A stretch of 64,000 nucleotides of DNA from Asanoa sp. WMMD1127 (GTDB taxonomy: Bacteria > Actinomycetota > Actinomycetes > Mycobacteriales > Micromonosporaceae), in NCBI RefSeq assembly GCF_029626225.1, contig NZ_JARUBP010000001.1, forward strand, positions 4,836,001-4,900,000. The letters are read 5' to 3'. The position numbers and the translations under genes were made by a program. The notes under the pieces are model-generated. The model did no database searches, was not told the DNA's origin, and saw only the letters and a list, made by a program, of their open reading frames with translations. Positions 8,564-20,571 of this stretch are shown here, piece after piece (the first letter of the stretch is position 1; each line of letters starts with the position of its first letter).

Positions 8564-9354
8564 GCGCGCTGCGCCGGCTGCTGGGCCGGCACCTGCCCGA
8601 CCTTGACGTCCGCGCGGTCCGGCCGCTGGGGGCGGGCTACGACCACGCCGCCTACGAGGTGAACGCCGAGCTGGTCGTCCGCCTCGCCCGGACGCCGGAC
8701 CCGGCACAGGTGGACCGCGAGGCCGCGATCCTGGCCGCCGTGCGTGCGGCGACCGACGTGCCGGTCCCGGAGCCGATCGTGGTGGACCCGGATGCCGGGC
8801 TGCTCGTCTACCGGAAGCTCCAGGGCGTTCCGGCGGCGACCCTGCCCGACCCGAGCCGCGTGCCGCCGACCCTGATCGCGGCGCTCCGCCGGCTCATGCG
8901 CGACATCGAAGCCATCACCGGCGCGAAGGACGACGACGCGCCGCCGAGCGAGTGGCTCGACGAGGCCCGCACCCACTACGGCGACATCCGGCACGCGATC
9001 CCGGCGACCCACCACCGCGCCGTCGAACTGTTCCTGAGCCAGGCGCCGCCACCGCCGTACGCCGGTGAGCCGGTCTTCTGCCACAACGACCTCGGCATCG
9101 AGCACGTCCTCGTCGACCCGGCGACCCGGACGCTCACCGGCGTCATCGACTGGGCGGACGCCGCCCGCACCGAGCCGGCCCACGACCTCGGCCGCCTCTT
9201 CCGGGACCTCGGCCCGCGACTCGGCACCGTCGACGACCGGGCGCTCTTCTTCGCCCGCTGCACGACCCTGGAGGACCTGCACTACGGGCTGAGCGAGAAC
9301 CAGGAGACGTACGCTAGGAACGCCCTGGCGGCGCTGGGCCGGGTCTTTCCGTAG
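8560..9354 (+). CDS. aminoglycoside phosphotransferase-family kinase
   Basis: The protein kinase-like fold is clear: HNDLGIEHVLVD is the catalytic loop and GVIDWADAARTEPAHDLGR the metal-binding segment. The first GTG (8659) would cut off conserved N-lobe sequence; the frame continues upstream through LGAGYDHAAYEVNAELVVR, the expected nucleotide-binding strands, with no ATG or GTG available. A CTG at 8560 overlapping the upstream TGA (CTGA) is the best candidate start and would give 264 residues. Family members phosphorylate aminoglycosides, homoserine-like or other small substrates; nothing here identifies the substrate. Confidence 0.8.
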   Translation: MSALRRLLGRHLPDLDVRAVRPLGAGYDHAAYEVNAELVVRLARTPDPAQVDREAAILAAVRAATDVPVPEPIVVDPDAGLLVYRKLQGVPAATLPDPSRVPPTLIAALRRLMRDIEAITGAKDDDAPPSEWLDEARTHYGDIRHAIPATHHRAVELFLSQAPPPPYAGEPVFCHNDLGIEHVLVDPATRTLTGVIDWADAARTEPAHDLGRLFRDLGPRLGTVDDRALFFARCTTLEDLHYGLSENQETYARNALAALGRVFP

Positions 9355-9414
9355 AGCGCCACGTTACGGTGGTGTCGTCCGCGCGCGTCGTCCGTGCAGC
9401 AAGGGGGCAACAGA

Positions 9415-10515
9415 ATGCAGCAGGTCCGGGGTGTGATCGCCCGCGAGAAGGGCGCGCCGGTCGAGATCGTGACGGTCAACGTGCCCGACCCCGGCCCCGG
9501 CGAGGCCGTCGTCAAGGTGCTCTCCTGCGGCGTCTGCCACACCGACCTGCACTATCGCGAGGGCGGCATCAACGACGACTTCCCGTTCCTGCTCGGCCAC
9601 GAGGCCGCCGGCATCGTCGAGTCGGTCGGTCCGGACGTCTCCGGCGTCGCGCCCGGCGACTTCGTGGTGCTCAACTGGCGGGCCGTCTGCGGTGAGTGTC
9701 GCGCCTGCAAGCGCGGCGACCTGCACTACTGCTTCGCCACCCACAACGCGAAGCAGAAGATGACGCTGGAGGACGGCACCGTGCTCTCGCCGGCCCTCGG
9801 CATCGGCGCGCTGGCGGAGAAGACGCTCGTCGCGGCCGGGCAGTGCACCAAGGTCGACCCGGAGGCGCGACCCGCGGCCGTCGGGCTGCTCGGCTGCGGC
9901 GTGATGGCCGGCATCGGCGCCGCGATCAACACCGGCGGGATCACCCGCGGCCGGAGCATCGCCGTCATCGGCTGCGGTGGCGTCGGGGTGGCCGCGGTCG
10001 CTGGCGCGGCGTTGGCCGGCGCGAGTCCCATCATCGCGGTCGACATCGACGCCCGGAAGCTGGAAACCGCCACGAAGCTCGGCGCGACGCACACCGTCGA
10101 CTCCTCCCGGGTCGACCCGGTCGCCGAGATCAAGCGGATCTGCGCGGAGACGTTCGAGGGCGCGGACGGCGCCGACGTCGTGGTCGAGGCGGTGGGCCGC
10201 CCGGAGACCTGGCAGCAGGCGTTCTACGCCCGCGACCTCGCCGGCACGCTGGTCCTCGTCGGCGTGCCGACACCCGACATGAAGGTGCCCGACCTGCCGC
10301 TGATCGACGTCTTCGGGCGCGGCGGGGCGTTGAAGTCCAGCTGGTACGGCGACTGCCTGCCGAGCCGCGACTTCCCGATGCTGGTCGACCTCTACCGGCA
10401 GGGCCGCCTGGACCTCGACGCGTTCGTCACCGAGGAGATCGGCCTGGCCGACGTCGAAGCCGCGATCGACACCATGCACCACGGCAACGCGCTGCGGTCC
10501 GTCGTCATCTTTTAG
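9415..10515 (+). CDS. mscR: S-(hydroxymethyl)mycothiol dehydrogenase
   Basis: A 366-residue zinc alcohol dehydrogenase (MDR superfamily). Catalytic zinc ligands are in [10 protein letters not shown] and GHEAAG, the structural zinc uses the four Cys of the segment [15 protein letters not shown], and NAD binding is at [20 protein letters not shown]. The combination [13 protein letters not shown] at the N-terminus and [21 protein letters not shown] near the C-terminus is characteristic of mycothiol-dependent formaldehyde dehydrogenase, which oxidises the mycothiol-formaldehyde adduct. The ATG at 9415 has AAGGGGG seven bases upstream; the earlier start at 9394 has none. The usual metallo-hydrolase neighbour is absent here. 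Confidence 0.93.
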   Translation: MQQVRGVIAREKGAPVEIVTVNVPDPGPGEAVVKVLSCGVCHTDLHYREGGINDDFPFLLGHEAAGIVESVGPDVSGVAPGDFVVLNWRAVCGECRACKRGDLHYCFATHNAKQKMTLEDGTVLSPALGIGALAEKTLVAAGQCTKVDPEARPAAVGLLGCGVMAGIGAAINTGGITRGRSIAVIGCGGVGVAAVAGAALAGASPIIAVDIDARKLETATKLGATHTVDSSRVDPVAEIKRICAETFEGADGADVVVEAVGRPETWQQAFYARDLAGTLVLVGVPTPDMKVPDLPLIDVFGRGGALKSSWYGDCLPSRDFPMLVDLYRQGRLDLDAFVTEEIGLADVEAAIDTMHHGNALRSVVIF

Positions 10516-10952
10516 AGCCGCTCCGCGCAGACGTACGTGTAGTCGCTCGTCGACGACGGCAGCAGCGGGCTGATCGTGAACGTGATGTGCCGGTCGTCGT
10601 CGGGGCACTCGGCCCGATCGCCGAGGTTGACCACCTTCCACGCGTTGGGCCGGTCGGCCATCGCCTCGCGGCACGACCGTTCGCCGTAGTTGATCCGCTC
10701 CAGCACGCCGCTCGTCGACCGGGACGTCTCGATCACGCAGTCGCCGAACACCAGCGGCGGCGTGCCGTCGCCCGGCTCCGCGCGGGGCACCGTGGTCCGG
10801 CTCGGTGTCGGGCGGCTCAGGATGCTCACACCCGGTCCCGGGGTCAGGCCGATCTCCGGGGCCGTGGCCGGCGGGTCATCGGTGGCGGAACAGGCCAGCA
10901 GCGCGCCGAGCGCCAGCGTGCCGGCGACGACCGTCGATGCGATTCGCCTCAC
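10512..10952 (-). CDS. putative lipoprotein
   Basis: A 146-residue protein starting at a GTG. A signal peptide ends in the lipobox LLAC near residue 20, followed by a Pro/Thr-rich spacer and a domain of about 95 residues with four Cys, probably two disulfides (GDCVIE, ERSC, AECPDDD, YVCAERL). Exported and lipid-anchored; function unknown. Its stop overlaps the end of mscR on the other strand by 4 bases, and it is divergent from the VWA lipoprotein gene. Confidence 0.75.
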   Translation of the reverse strand: MRRIASTVVAGTLALGALLACSATDDPPATAPEIGLTPGPGVSILSRPTPSRTTVPRAEPGDGTPPLVFGDCVIETSRSTSGVLERINYGERSCREAMADRPNAWKVVNLGDRAECPDDDRHITFTISPLLPSSTSDYTYVCAERL

Positions 10953-11149
10953 CCGCGGCACCGTACCAAGCGGTGTCAAAGGTCTCGGGCCGGCGGCGTA
11001 ACGGTCTCGGCGGCGACTCGCCGCGATCACGAAAGGACACGCCCCGGTCACGGTTGTCGCGCTTGCGCAACGGCTCGGCCACAACGGGAGCGCCCGCCGC
11101 GCCTCGTTTGTCCAATGGCGAGAGTGACCACGACATGCGGGGAGGAACG

Positions 11150-12613
11150 ATGAGGCGCAGGACGATAGCGGTCGCGCTGGCGGCGTTGCTGGCACTGGCC
11201 GGCTGCACGGCCGGCGGCGGTGACGCGACGGGCCGGGAGGCCTCGGCACCGAACCACTCGACCGCCGAGCGCGACAACCAGGGCGGCGACCGCAACCCGC
11301 TCGAGGATCCACAGTCGACATTTGCGGTCGACGTCGACACCGCCTCCTACGGCTATGCCCGCCGGGTCATCACCGAGGGCAGCCTGCCCGACCCGACGAT
11401 GGTCCGGCCGGAGGAGTTCGTCAACGCCTTCGACCAGGACTATCCGGAGCCGCGCGGCGACGGCTTCGCGATCCACGCCGACGGCGCGCGTCCACCCGCC
11501 GCGCACGAAACGGGCGACGACGTGCGCATCATGCGCGTGGGCCTGCAGACCCGCGGCGAGGAGGCGGCCAGCCGCCCGGACGCGTCCCTGACGTTCGTCG
11601 TCGACGTCTCCGGCTCGATGGCCGAGCCCGGCCGCCTCGACCTGGTCCGGGACGCCCTGCACACGTTGGTCGACCAGCTGCGGCCGACCGACTCCGTCGC
11701 GATCGTGGCGTTCAGCAGCGAGGCGGACGTGCTGCGGGAGATGACCCGCGTGTCCGAGAAGGACGACCTGCACGCCGCGATCCGCCGGCTGCGGCCCGAT
11801 GCCAGCACCAACCTCGCCGCCGGCCTGACGCTCGGCTACCGGGTGGCCCGCGACGGCTTCCGCGAGGGCACGTCCAACCGGGTGATCGTCCTGTCCGACG
11901 GCCTGGCCAACACCGGCTCCACCGACGCCGACACGATCCTGCGGCGCGTACGCGACGAGGCGGCCAAGGAGATCGCCCTGCTCGGTGTGGGCGTCGGCAG
12001 CGACTACGGCGACGCGCTGATGGAACGGCTCGCCGACGGCGGTGACGGGTTCGCGGTCTACGTCAGCGAGCCGGACCAGGCCCGCGACGTCTTCGTGCAC
12101 CGGCTGCCGGCCACGCTCGAGGTGCGCGCGCTGGACGCCAAGGTCCAGGTGACGTTCGACGGGCGGACGGTGCGGGACTACCGGCTCATCGGCTACGAGA
12201 ACCGGGCGGTCGCCGACGAGGACTTCCGCGACGACCGGGTCGACGGCGGCGAGGTGGGACCGGGCCACAGCGTGACCGCGCTGTACGAGGTGCGGCTCGC
12301 CGGCGACACCGACCTGCGCGCGCCGGTGGCCACCGTCCGGGCGCGCTGGCTCGATCCGGCCACGCGCGAGCCGTCCGAGGCGTCCCGCCCCGTCACCGTG
12401 GCCGACCTCGACGCGGGGTTCGAGGCCGCGGCGCCCCGGTTCACCGTCGACTACGTGGCGGCCTACCTGGCCGTGGCGTTGCGCGGCGACCGCGGGTCGG
12501 CGATCGCCCTGGCCGAGCTGCGCCGGATCGCCGACCGGGCCGCGGACCGCACCGAGGACCCGGCCGTGCGGGAGCTGGCCGACCTGGTCGACCGGGCCGC
12601 GTCGCTCAACTGA
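11150..12613 (+). CDS. YfbK-type von Willebrand factor A lipoprotein
   Basis: A 487-residue lipoprotein: signal peptide ending in LLALAGC near residue 20, then an N-terminal von_Willebrand-type segment starting at STFAVDVDTASYGYARRVI, a VWA domain from about residue 140 with MIDAS motif DVSGS, and a C-terminal DUF3520-like region (TVDYVAAYLAVALRGD). YfbK homologues are widespread and poorly characterised, probably surface metal-dependent adhesion or assembly proteins. ATG is preceded by GGGGAGGA. The first 197 bases between it and the divergent lipoprotein gene hold the promoters. The 3' end overlaps the convergent oxidoreductase gene by 8 bases. Confidence 0.92.
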   Translation: MRRRTIAVALAALLALAGCTAGGGDATGREASAPNHSTAERDNQGGDRNPLEDPQSTFAVDVDTASYGYARRVITEGSLPDPTMVRPEEFVNAFDQDYPEPRGDGFAIHADGARPPAAHETGDDVRIMRVGLQTRGEEAASRPDASLTFVVDVSGSMAEPGRLDLVRDALHTLVDQLRPTDSVAIVAFSSEADVLREMTRVSEKDDLHAAIRRLRPDASTNLAAGLTLGYRVARDGFREGTSNRVIVLSDGLANTGSTDADTILRRVRDEAAKEIALLGVGVGSDYGDALMERLADGGDGFAVYVSEPDQARDVFVHRLPATLEVRALDAKVQVTFDGRTVRDYRLIGYENRAVADEDFRDDRVDGGEVGPGHSVTALYEVRLAGDTDLRAPVATVRARWLDPATREPSEASRPVTVADLDAGFEAAAPRFTVDYVAAYLAVALRGDRGSAIALAELRRIADRAADRTEDPAVRELADLVDRAASLN

Positions 12614-13664
12614 GGAACGGCGAGGGGCGCTCGACCGTCGTCGCGACCGGCAGTCGGGCGCCCCGGGCCGCCGCCGCGTGCACCGTCTCCATCGTGTCCA
12701 GCACGTGCAGGGCGAGCGCGGCCGACGCCCGGTGGTCGCGGCCCTCCTCGATCGCGGTGACCATCTCGGCGACGCCGAGGCCGCGGGAGTTCGCCGACCA
12801 CGGCGTGCGCAGCGGCGCCTCCCGCCAGTCGGTGTCGGCCGGGCCGCGGACGAGCACCGGTCCGCCGAAGTGGTTGGGGTCGTGCACCGCCAGCGTGCCG
12901 GAGCTCCCGTAGAGCTCGATGCCGTGCGGGATGGTCGAGGCCGGCACGTCGAAGCTGAACACGGCCGTGACCGCGGCCCCGCTCGCGAACTCGAGCACCG
13001 CGGTCACGTGCGTCGGCACCTCGACCGGGATCTCCCGGCCCTGCGGGGTCACCCGGGTCGGATAGCCGGCACCGGCCGCCGCCGTCACCGCCGCCACCGG
13101 GCCCAGCAGGGTCACCAGCGCGGTCAGGTAGTAGGGCCCCATGTCGAAGAGCGGCCCGCCGCCTGGCTGGTAGTAAAAGTCCGGCGCCGGATGCCAGTGC
13201 TCGTGGCCGGGGGAGAGCATGAACACCGAGCCGGCCAGCGGCCGCCCGATCGCGCCCTCGTCGACCAGGGCCCGGGCGGTCTGCAGGCCGGCGCCGAGGA
13301 AGGTGTCCGGCGCGCTGCCGACGCGTACGCCGTGGTGGGTCGCCGCTTCGAGCAGCTGGCGGGCGTCGGTGACCGTCAGGGCCAGCGGTTTCTCGGCGTA
13401 GACGTGCTTGCCGGCCCGCACCGCGGCCAGCCCGACCCCGACATGGGCGGCGGGGATGGTGAGGTTGACCACAAGCTCCACGGATTCGTCGGCCAGCAGC
13501 TCCTCGACCGTGCCGGCGGCGGCTATCCCGTGCCGCTCGGCCGCTTCCTTCGCCCGCGCCACATCCAGATCCGCGCAGCGTACGACCTCGGTCTGTGGCA
13601 GTCGGGTCAGGTTCTGAAAGTAGATCCCACTGATCCGCCCGCAACCCACCACACCGATCCGCAT
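12606..13664 (-). CDS. Gfo/Idh/MocA family NAD(P)-dependent oxidoreductase
   Basis: A 352-residue protein with N-terminal Rossmann motif GVVGCGRISGIY, the conserved EKP motif as GKHVYAEKPLALT near residues 91-103, and the C-terminal sheet domain containing LFDMGPYYLTALVTLLGP, where the family's DxGxH/Y catalytic position lies. Members act on sugars, inositols or their derivatives. Divergent from lpd with 33 bases between the starts; no sugar operon adjoins, so substrate is open. Confidence 0.9.
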   Translation of the reverse strand: MRIGVVGCGRISGIYFQNLTRLPQTEVVRCADLDVARAKEAAERHGIAAAGTVEELLADESVELVVNLTIPAAHVGVGLAAVRAGKHVYAEKPLALTVTDARQLLEAATHHGVRVGSAPDTFLGAGLQTARALVDEGAIGRPLAGSVFMLSPGHEHWHPAPDFYYQPGGGPLFDMGPYYLTALVTLLGPVAAVTAAAGAGYPTRVTPQGREIPVEVPTHVTAVLEFASGAAVTAVFSFDVPASTIPHGIELYGSSGTLAVHDPNHFGGPVLVRGPADTDWREAPLRTPWSANSRGLGVAEMVTAIEEGRDHRASAALALHVLDTMETVHAAAARGARLPVATTVERPSPFLS

Positions 13665-13685
13665 GGCCGGATGCTAACCCCGGCC

Positions 13686-13691
13686 TAGGCT
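13686..13691 (+). promoter_or_regulatory. -10 box of leaderless lpd promoter
   Basis: TAGGCT ends six bases before the ATG of the dihydrolipoyl dehydrogenase gene. This distance puts the transcription start at or next to the A of the start codon. The whole gap to the divergent gene is only 33 bases and contains no Shine-Dalgarno for this gene. Confidence 0.55.
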
Positions 13692-13697
13692 TCAGTC

Positions 13698-15086
13698 ATG
13701 ACAGAGCATTTCGATCTCGTCGTTCTCGGCGCGGGCCCGGGCGGCTACACCGCCGCGGTCCGTGGCGCCCAACTCGGCCTGCGGACCGCGGTCGTGGAGG
13801 AGCGCTACTGGGGCGGCGTGTGTCTCAACGTCGGCTGCATCCCCTCGAAGGCGCTGCTGCGCAACGCGGAGCTCAACCACATCTTCACGGCCGAGCGGAA
13901 GACCTTCGGCATCAACGTCACGGGCGAGGTGACGTTCGACTACGGCGCGGCCTTCACCCGCAGTCGCAAGGTCGCCGACGGGCGCGTGCGGGGCGTGCAC
14001 TACCTGATGAAGAAGAACGGCATCACGGAGATCAACGGTCGGGGTACGTTCGTCGACGCGCACACCCTGGCGGTGGGCGACCAGACCGTGACGTTCGACA
14101 ACTGCATCATCGCGACCGGCGCGTCGACCCGGCTCATCCCGGGCACCTCGCTCTCCGACCGGGTGGTCACCTACGAGGAGCAGATCCTCAGCTCTTCGCT
14201 CCCCGCTTCGATCGTCATCGCCGGCGCCGGGGCGATCGGCGTCGAGTTCGCCTACGTGCTGCACAACTACGGCGTCAAGGTCACGATCGTCGAGTTCCTC
14301 GACCGGATGCTGCCGCTGGAGGACGCCGAGGTCTCGGCCGAGCTGCTCAAGCGCTACAAGCGGCTGGGCATCGAGGTGCTGGTGTCGACCAAGGTGGAGT
14401 CGGTGTCGTCGTCGTCCTCCGGTGTCACGGTGACCGTGTCGTCGACCGAGGGGGAGACCCGGGAGCTGTCGGCCGACAAGCTGATGCAGGCCATCGGCTT
14501 CCAACCCAACGTCACGGGGTACGGGCTCGAGAACACCGGCGTGGCGCTCACTCCGCGCGGTGCGATCGCGGTCGACGGGCGTGGGCGCACCAACGTCCCG
14601 GGCCTCTATGCGATCGGTGACGTGACCGCCAAGCTGATGCTCGCGCACGCCGCCGAAAGCATGGGCATCATCGCCGCTGAGACGATCGCGGGCGCGGAGA
14701 CCATGGAGCTCGACTTCGTGATGATCCCGCGGGCGACGTTCTGCCAGCCGCAGGTGGCCAGCTTCGGCTACACGGAGGAGCAGGCGCTGGCGGCGGGGTA
14801 CGACGTGCAGGTCGCCAAGTTCCCCTTCACCGCCAACGGGAAGTCGAACGGACTGGGTGACACGGTCGGGTTCGTCAAGATCTTGTCGGACGCTCGTTAC
14901 GGCGAGCTGCTGGGCGCCCACTTGATCGGGCCCGAGGTGACCGAGCTGTTGCCGGAGCTGACGTTGGCGCAGCAGTGGGATCTGACCGTGCACGAGGTGG
15001 GGCGCAACGTGCATTCGCATCCGACGCTGAGCGAGGCGGTGAAGGAGGCGGTGCACGGTCTGGCCGGGCACATGATCAATATGTAG
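13698..15086 (+). CDS. lpd: dihydrolipoyl dehydrogenase (E3)
   Basis: A 462-residue flavoprotein. FAD binding [17 protein letters not shown] at residues 9-25, redox disulfide Cys42/Cys47 in [16 protein letters not shown] motif [17 protein letters not shown], second FAD segment [18 protein letters not shown], and catalytic His in [10 protein letters not shown] near the C-terminus. It reoxidises lipoyl groups of 2-oxoacid dehydrogenase complexes; actinobacterial Lpd also serves peroxidase systems. Length is typical. It stands alone, as is usual in actinomycetes, without E1/E2 genes beside it. Confidence 0.95.
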   Translation: MTEHFDLVVLGAGPGGYTAAVRGAQLGLRTAVVEERYWGGVCLNVGCIPSKALLRNAELNHIFTAERKTFGINVTGEVTFDYGAAFTRSRKVADGRVRGVHYLMKKNGITEINGRGTFVDAHTLAVGDQTVTFDNCIIATGASTRLIPGTSLSDRVVTYEEQILSSSLPASIVIAGAGAIGVEFAYVLHNYGVKVTIVEFLDRMLPLEDAEVSAELLKRYKRLGIEVLVSTKVESVSSSSSGVTVTVSSTEGETRELSADKLMQAIGFQPNVTGYGLENTGVALTPRGAIAVDGRGRTNVPGLYAIGDVTAKLMLAHAAESMGIIAAETIAGAETMELDFVMIPRATFCQPQVASFGYTEEQALAAGYDVQVAKFPFTANGKSNGLGDTVGFVKILSDARYGELLGAHLIGPEVTELLPELTLAQQWDLTVHEVGRNVHSHPTLSEAVKEAVHGLAGHMINM

Positions 15087-15123
15087 GTTCCCTCTTCCCT
15101 CGGCGCGACTCGCCGGTAGCGGG

Positions 15124-15166
15124 TTGACGCTCGGTCGCGGGGCGACTCCAATGCGAGGAGCGTCAA
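15124..15166. promoter_or_regulatory. 9-bp inverted repeat upstream of GH13 gene
   Basis: TTGACGCTC (15124-15132) and GAGCGTCAA (15158-15166) are exact reverse complements, 25 bases apart, between lpd and the pullulanase gene and ending 28 bases before its ATG. There is no T-tract, so it is more likely an operator or a long-range stem in the leader than a terminator. Confidence 0.4.
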
Positions 15167-15193
15167 TGTTGTCGCTGCCTTGGGGAGGGTCCG

Positions 15194-18187
<2,994 letters not shown>

Positions 18188-18254
18188 GCGATTGTGCTGG
18201 TTCGCTGAGCTGCCGGGGCGCGGCGAGGCGGGTGGCGGGCGTAGCCTCCCTCGC

Positions 18255-18635
18255 GTGACGGAAGACGAGTTCTTCGCCCTCCTGGCCAAGCTGGCCGACG
18301 CATGGACCGCCGGACGATCGACCGAGGCCGCCGACTGTTTCACCGACGACATCATCTACATCGAGCCGCCCGACCGGCAGCGCTACGTCGGCCGCGCCGC
18401 CATCTATGAGCTCTCCGGCGGCGACGCGCCGCCGCCGATGTGGATGACCTTGCACAATCTGGCGTTCAACGAGGCCACGCAGTCCGGCTTCGCCGAGTAC
18501 ACGTTCCGCGGCCGCCGCCAGTACCACGGCATCACCTTCGTCTCCGTCCGCGACGGGCGGATCCATCGCTGGCGCGAGTACCAGTACGCCAACGACCAGG
18601 ACTGGCCGGCCTTCGCGGGTGAACCGAAGCCCTAG
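18255..18635 (+). CDS. SnoaL/NTF2-like protein
   Basis: A 126-residue NTF2-fold protein: helix TEDEFFALLAKLADAW, then DCFTDDIIYIEPPD and WREYQYANDQDWPAF at the C-terminus. Members may be ketosteroid-isomerase-like enzymes or non-catalytic binding domains. Start is the GTG with TAGCCT seven bases upstream (leaderless type). Lies 67 bases after the GH13 gene on the same strand, but with its own promoter. Confidence 0.82.
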   Translation: MTEDEFFALLAKLADAWTAGRSTEAADCFTDDIIYIEPPDRQRYVGRAAIYELSGGDAPPPMWMTLHNLAFNEATQSGFAEYTFRGRRQYHGITFVSVRDGRIHRWREYQYANDQDWPAFAGEPKP

Positions 18636-18666
18636 CCGCCCTTCACCGTTCGGAGATGAGAGACGC

Positions 18667-19311
18667 TCACCCGAACTCGACCGGCCCGTAGCGGGTCTCG
18701 GCCGCGCCCGTGCCGAGGGCCCAGTACCGGTCGCCGTAGGACCAGTGCCACCACTCCGTCGGGTAGTTCACGAAGCCGGCCGATCGCAGCGCGGCGCCCA
18801 GGACGTAGCGGTTCCGGCGGGCGGGCGGCGAGATGTGCACGGCCGCGGTGAAGCAGGCGTTGCCGCTCGCCACCGGGCTGTCGTTGACCGCGGTGCCCAT
18901 GTCGAGCTCCCGCCCGTCCGGGCCGGCCAGCGTCAGGTCGACCGTGCCGCCGGAGCTGTGCGGGGCGACCGACGGCGGCGACACGAACTTGCTGGCCTCG
19001 ACGTGCAGCCGCTCCTCGTCCCAGTCGGGGAAGCGGGCCCGCAGCTGGTCCTGGTAATCCGAGAAGTACGCGCGTTGGAGCCGCAGCGGCCGGTACGCCT
19101 CCACGACCAGCAGCCGCAACCCGCGCGGGAGCGCCCGTTGCGCCGCCAGCAGCCGGTCGACGGCGCCGGCGCGCAGGCGGGCGTACGCGCCGGATGGATC
19201 GGCCAGCCGGTCGTCGACCCGGAGGCCCGGGACGGCGCGCAGGTCGACCAGCGGCTCACCGTTGTCGCCCACGGGCACGGCGGCGACCCGCGGATCGGAA
19301 ATCAGGATCAT
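18667..19311 (-). CDS. VanX-like D-Ala-D-Ala dipeptidase (peptidase M15D)
   Basis: A 214-residue cytoplasmic protein without signal peptide. It has the VanX/DdpX landmarks: EAYRPLRLQRAYF with the substrate-guiding Arg, zinc site PHSSGGTVDLTL, and the catalytic Glu and last zinc His in PTEWWHWSYGDRYW. The enzyme splits free D-Ala-D-Ala. No vanH, vanA or VanRS genes accompany it, so it may recycle cell-wall dipeptide rather than confer glycopeptide resistance. Divergent from the LacI gene; ATG has GGAG five bases upstream. Confidence 0.9.
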   Translation of the reverse strand: MILISDPRVAAVPVGDNGEPLVDLRAVPGLRVDDRLADPSGAYARLRAGAVDRLLAAQRALPRGLRLLVVEAYRPLRLQRAYFSDYQDQLRARFPDWDEERLHVEASKFVSPPSVAPHSSGGTVDLTLAGPDGRELDMGTAVNDSPVASGNACFTAAVHISPPARRNRYVLGAALRSAGFVNYPTEWWHWSYGDRYWALGTGAAETRYGPVEFG

Positions 19312-19417
19312 CTGGGCTCCAGTCGGTGCGGGGGGACTACCGCAAAGCTCGCAGGACCATGTCCCCGACCCATCCGCACATTGTCACGAGCCGGTAATGG
19401 CCGTGCGTGACGACCGC

Positions 19418-19472
19418 CACAGCCGTACGTCGCTGTCACATTGATCGCCGGCTGTGGCACCCTGGTCACAGC
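19418..19472. promoter_or_regulatory. paired inverted repeats before LacI gene
   Basis: Two small inverted repeats lie just before the regulator's ATG: ACAGC (19419-19423) with GCTGT (19432-19436), and GCTGTG (19451-19456) with CACAGC (19467-19472). They share the ACAGC/GCTGT arms and the second ends one base before the start codon. This fits an autoregulatory operator, though not the classic LacI-family CG-centred palindrome. Confidence 0.35.
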
Positions 19473-19473
19473 T

Positions 19474-20514
19474 ATGACGGACCTCAATGGCGGTGTGCGG
19501 ATCAAGGACGTGGCGGCGGCCGCCGGCGTCTCCGTCGGCACCGTGTCCAATGTGCTCAACCGGCCGCATCTGGTCGCCCTGCCGACCCGGCGCCGGGTCA
19601 GCGCGGTGATCAGCCGGCTCGGGTTCGTCCGCAGCGAGTCGGCCCGCCAGCTGCGCAGCGGATCCAGCCGCACCGTGGCAATGCTGGTGCTCGACGTGGC
19701 CAACCCCTACCTGACCGACGTCGTGCGCGGCGTCGAGGACGAGGTCAACGCGGCCGGCCTGGCCGTCATGCTGGCCGGCAGCGGCGGCCTGCTCGGCCGC
19801 GAGCAGCGCTATCTGGAGATGTTCCAACAGCAGCGCGTACGCGGCCTGCTGTGGAACCCCACCAACCTCGAACCGCCGGCCGCGGCGGCGTTCGACCGGC
19901 TCGGGATTCCGGTGGTTTTTCTCGATCGGCACCTGGCCCGCACCCACTCCAACGTCGCGGTCGACGACGTCGCCGGCGGCCGGATCGCCGCCGAGCACCT
20001 CCTCGCCCGCGGCCACCGCCGGATCGCCGTGGTCGGCGGCCCCGCCACGCTCGCCCAGATCGAGGACCGCCGCGACGGCGCCTACGACGCGATCCGCCGG
20101 GTCGACGACGCCGCGACCACCTTCTCGACCATCCCGACCCCCGACCTGACGCTCCGCTCGGGCCGCGGCGCCGCCGACCAGCTCCTCGCCATGCACCCGG
20201 CCAGCCGACCGACCGGCGTCTTCGCCGCCAACGACCTGGTCGCCATCGGCCTGCTGCAGGGCCTGCTGGCCCATGGCGTACGCGTGCCCGACGAGGTGGC
20301 CATCGTCGGCTTCGACGACATGGAGTTCGCCGCCGCCGCGGCGGTCCCGCTGACCTCGGTGCGGGCGCCCCGCGCGGACCTGGGCCGGCACGCGGCCCGG
20401 CTGCTGCTCGCGGAGATCGAGGCCCGCGAAACCGGCGCGCCGATCACCCCGCGCCACCTGCGCTTCGCACCCGACCTCGTGCCCCGCGCCTCCACGGCGA
20501 TCCGACGCCGATAG
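19474..20514 (+). CDS. LacI family transcriptional regulator
   Basis: A 346-residue regulator. The N-terminal helix-turn-helix and hinge are VRIKDVAAAAGVSVGTVSNVL (split here over residues about 7-27), followed by the periplasmic-binding-like domain (ARTHSNVAVDDVAGGRIAAEHLLARGHRRIAVVGG) and the conserved IVGFDDMEFA. ATG at 19474 is preferred over a TTG at 19441 because the domain begins only six residues in. Ligand unknown: no sugar-transport gene is adjacent, so it may act in trans. Confidence 0.92.
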   Translation: MTDLNGGVRIKDVAAAAGVSVGTVSNVLNRPHLVALPTRRRVSAVISRLGFVRSESARQLRSGSSRTVAMLVLDVANPYLTDVVRGVEDEVNAAGLAVMLAGSGGLLGREQRYLEMFQQQRVRGLLWNPTNLEPPAAAAFDRLGIPVVFLDRHLARTHSNVAVDDVAGGRIAAEHLLARGHRRIAVVGGPATLAQIEDRRDGAYDAIRRVDDAATTFSTIPTPDLTLRSGRGAADQLLAMHPASRPTGVFAANDLVAIGLLQGLLAHGVRVPDEVAIVGFDDMEFAAAAAVPLTSVRAPRADLGRHAARLLLAEIEARETGAPITPRHLRFAPDLVPRASTAIRRR

Positions 20515-20571
20515 CCGAGCCGGCCGCTCGCCTCGCACCGTTTTGTCGTACCTCGCTCGTAAGATGCCCGG

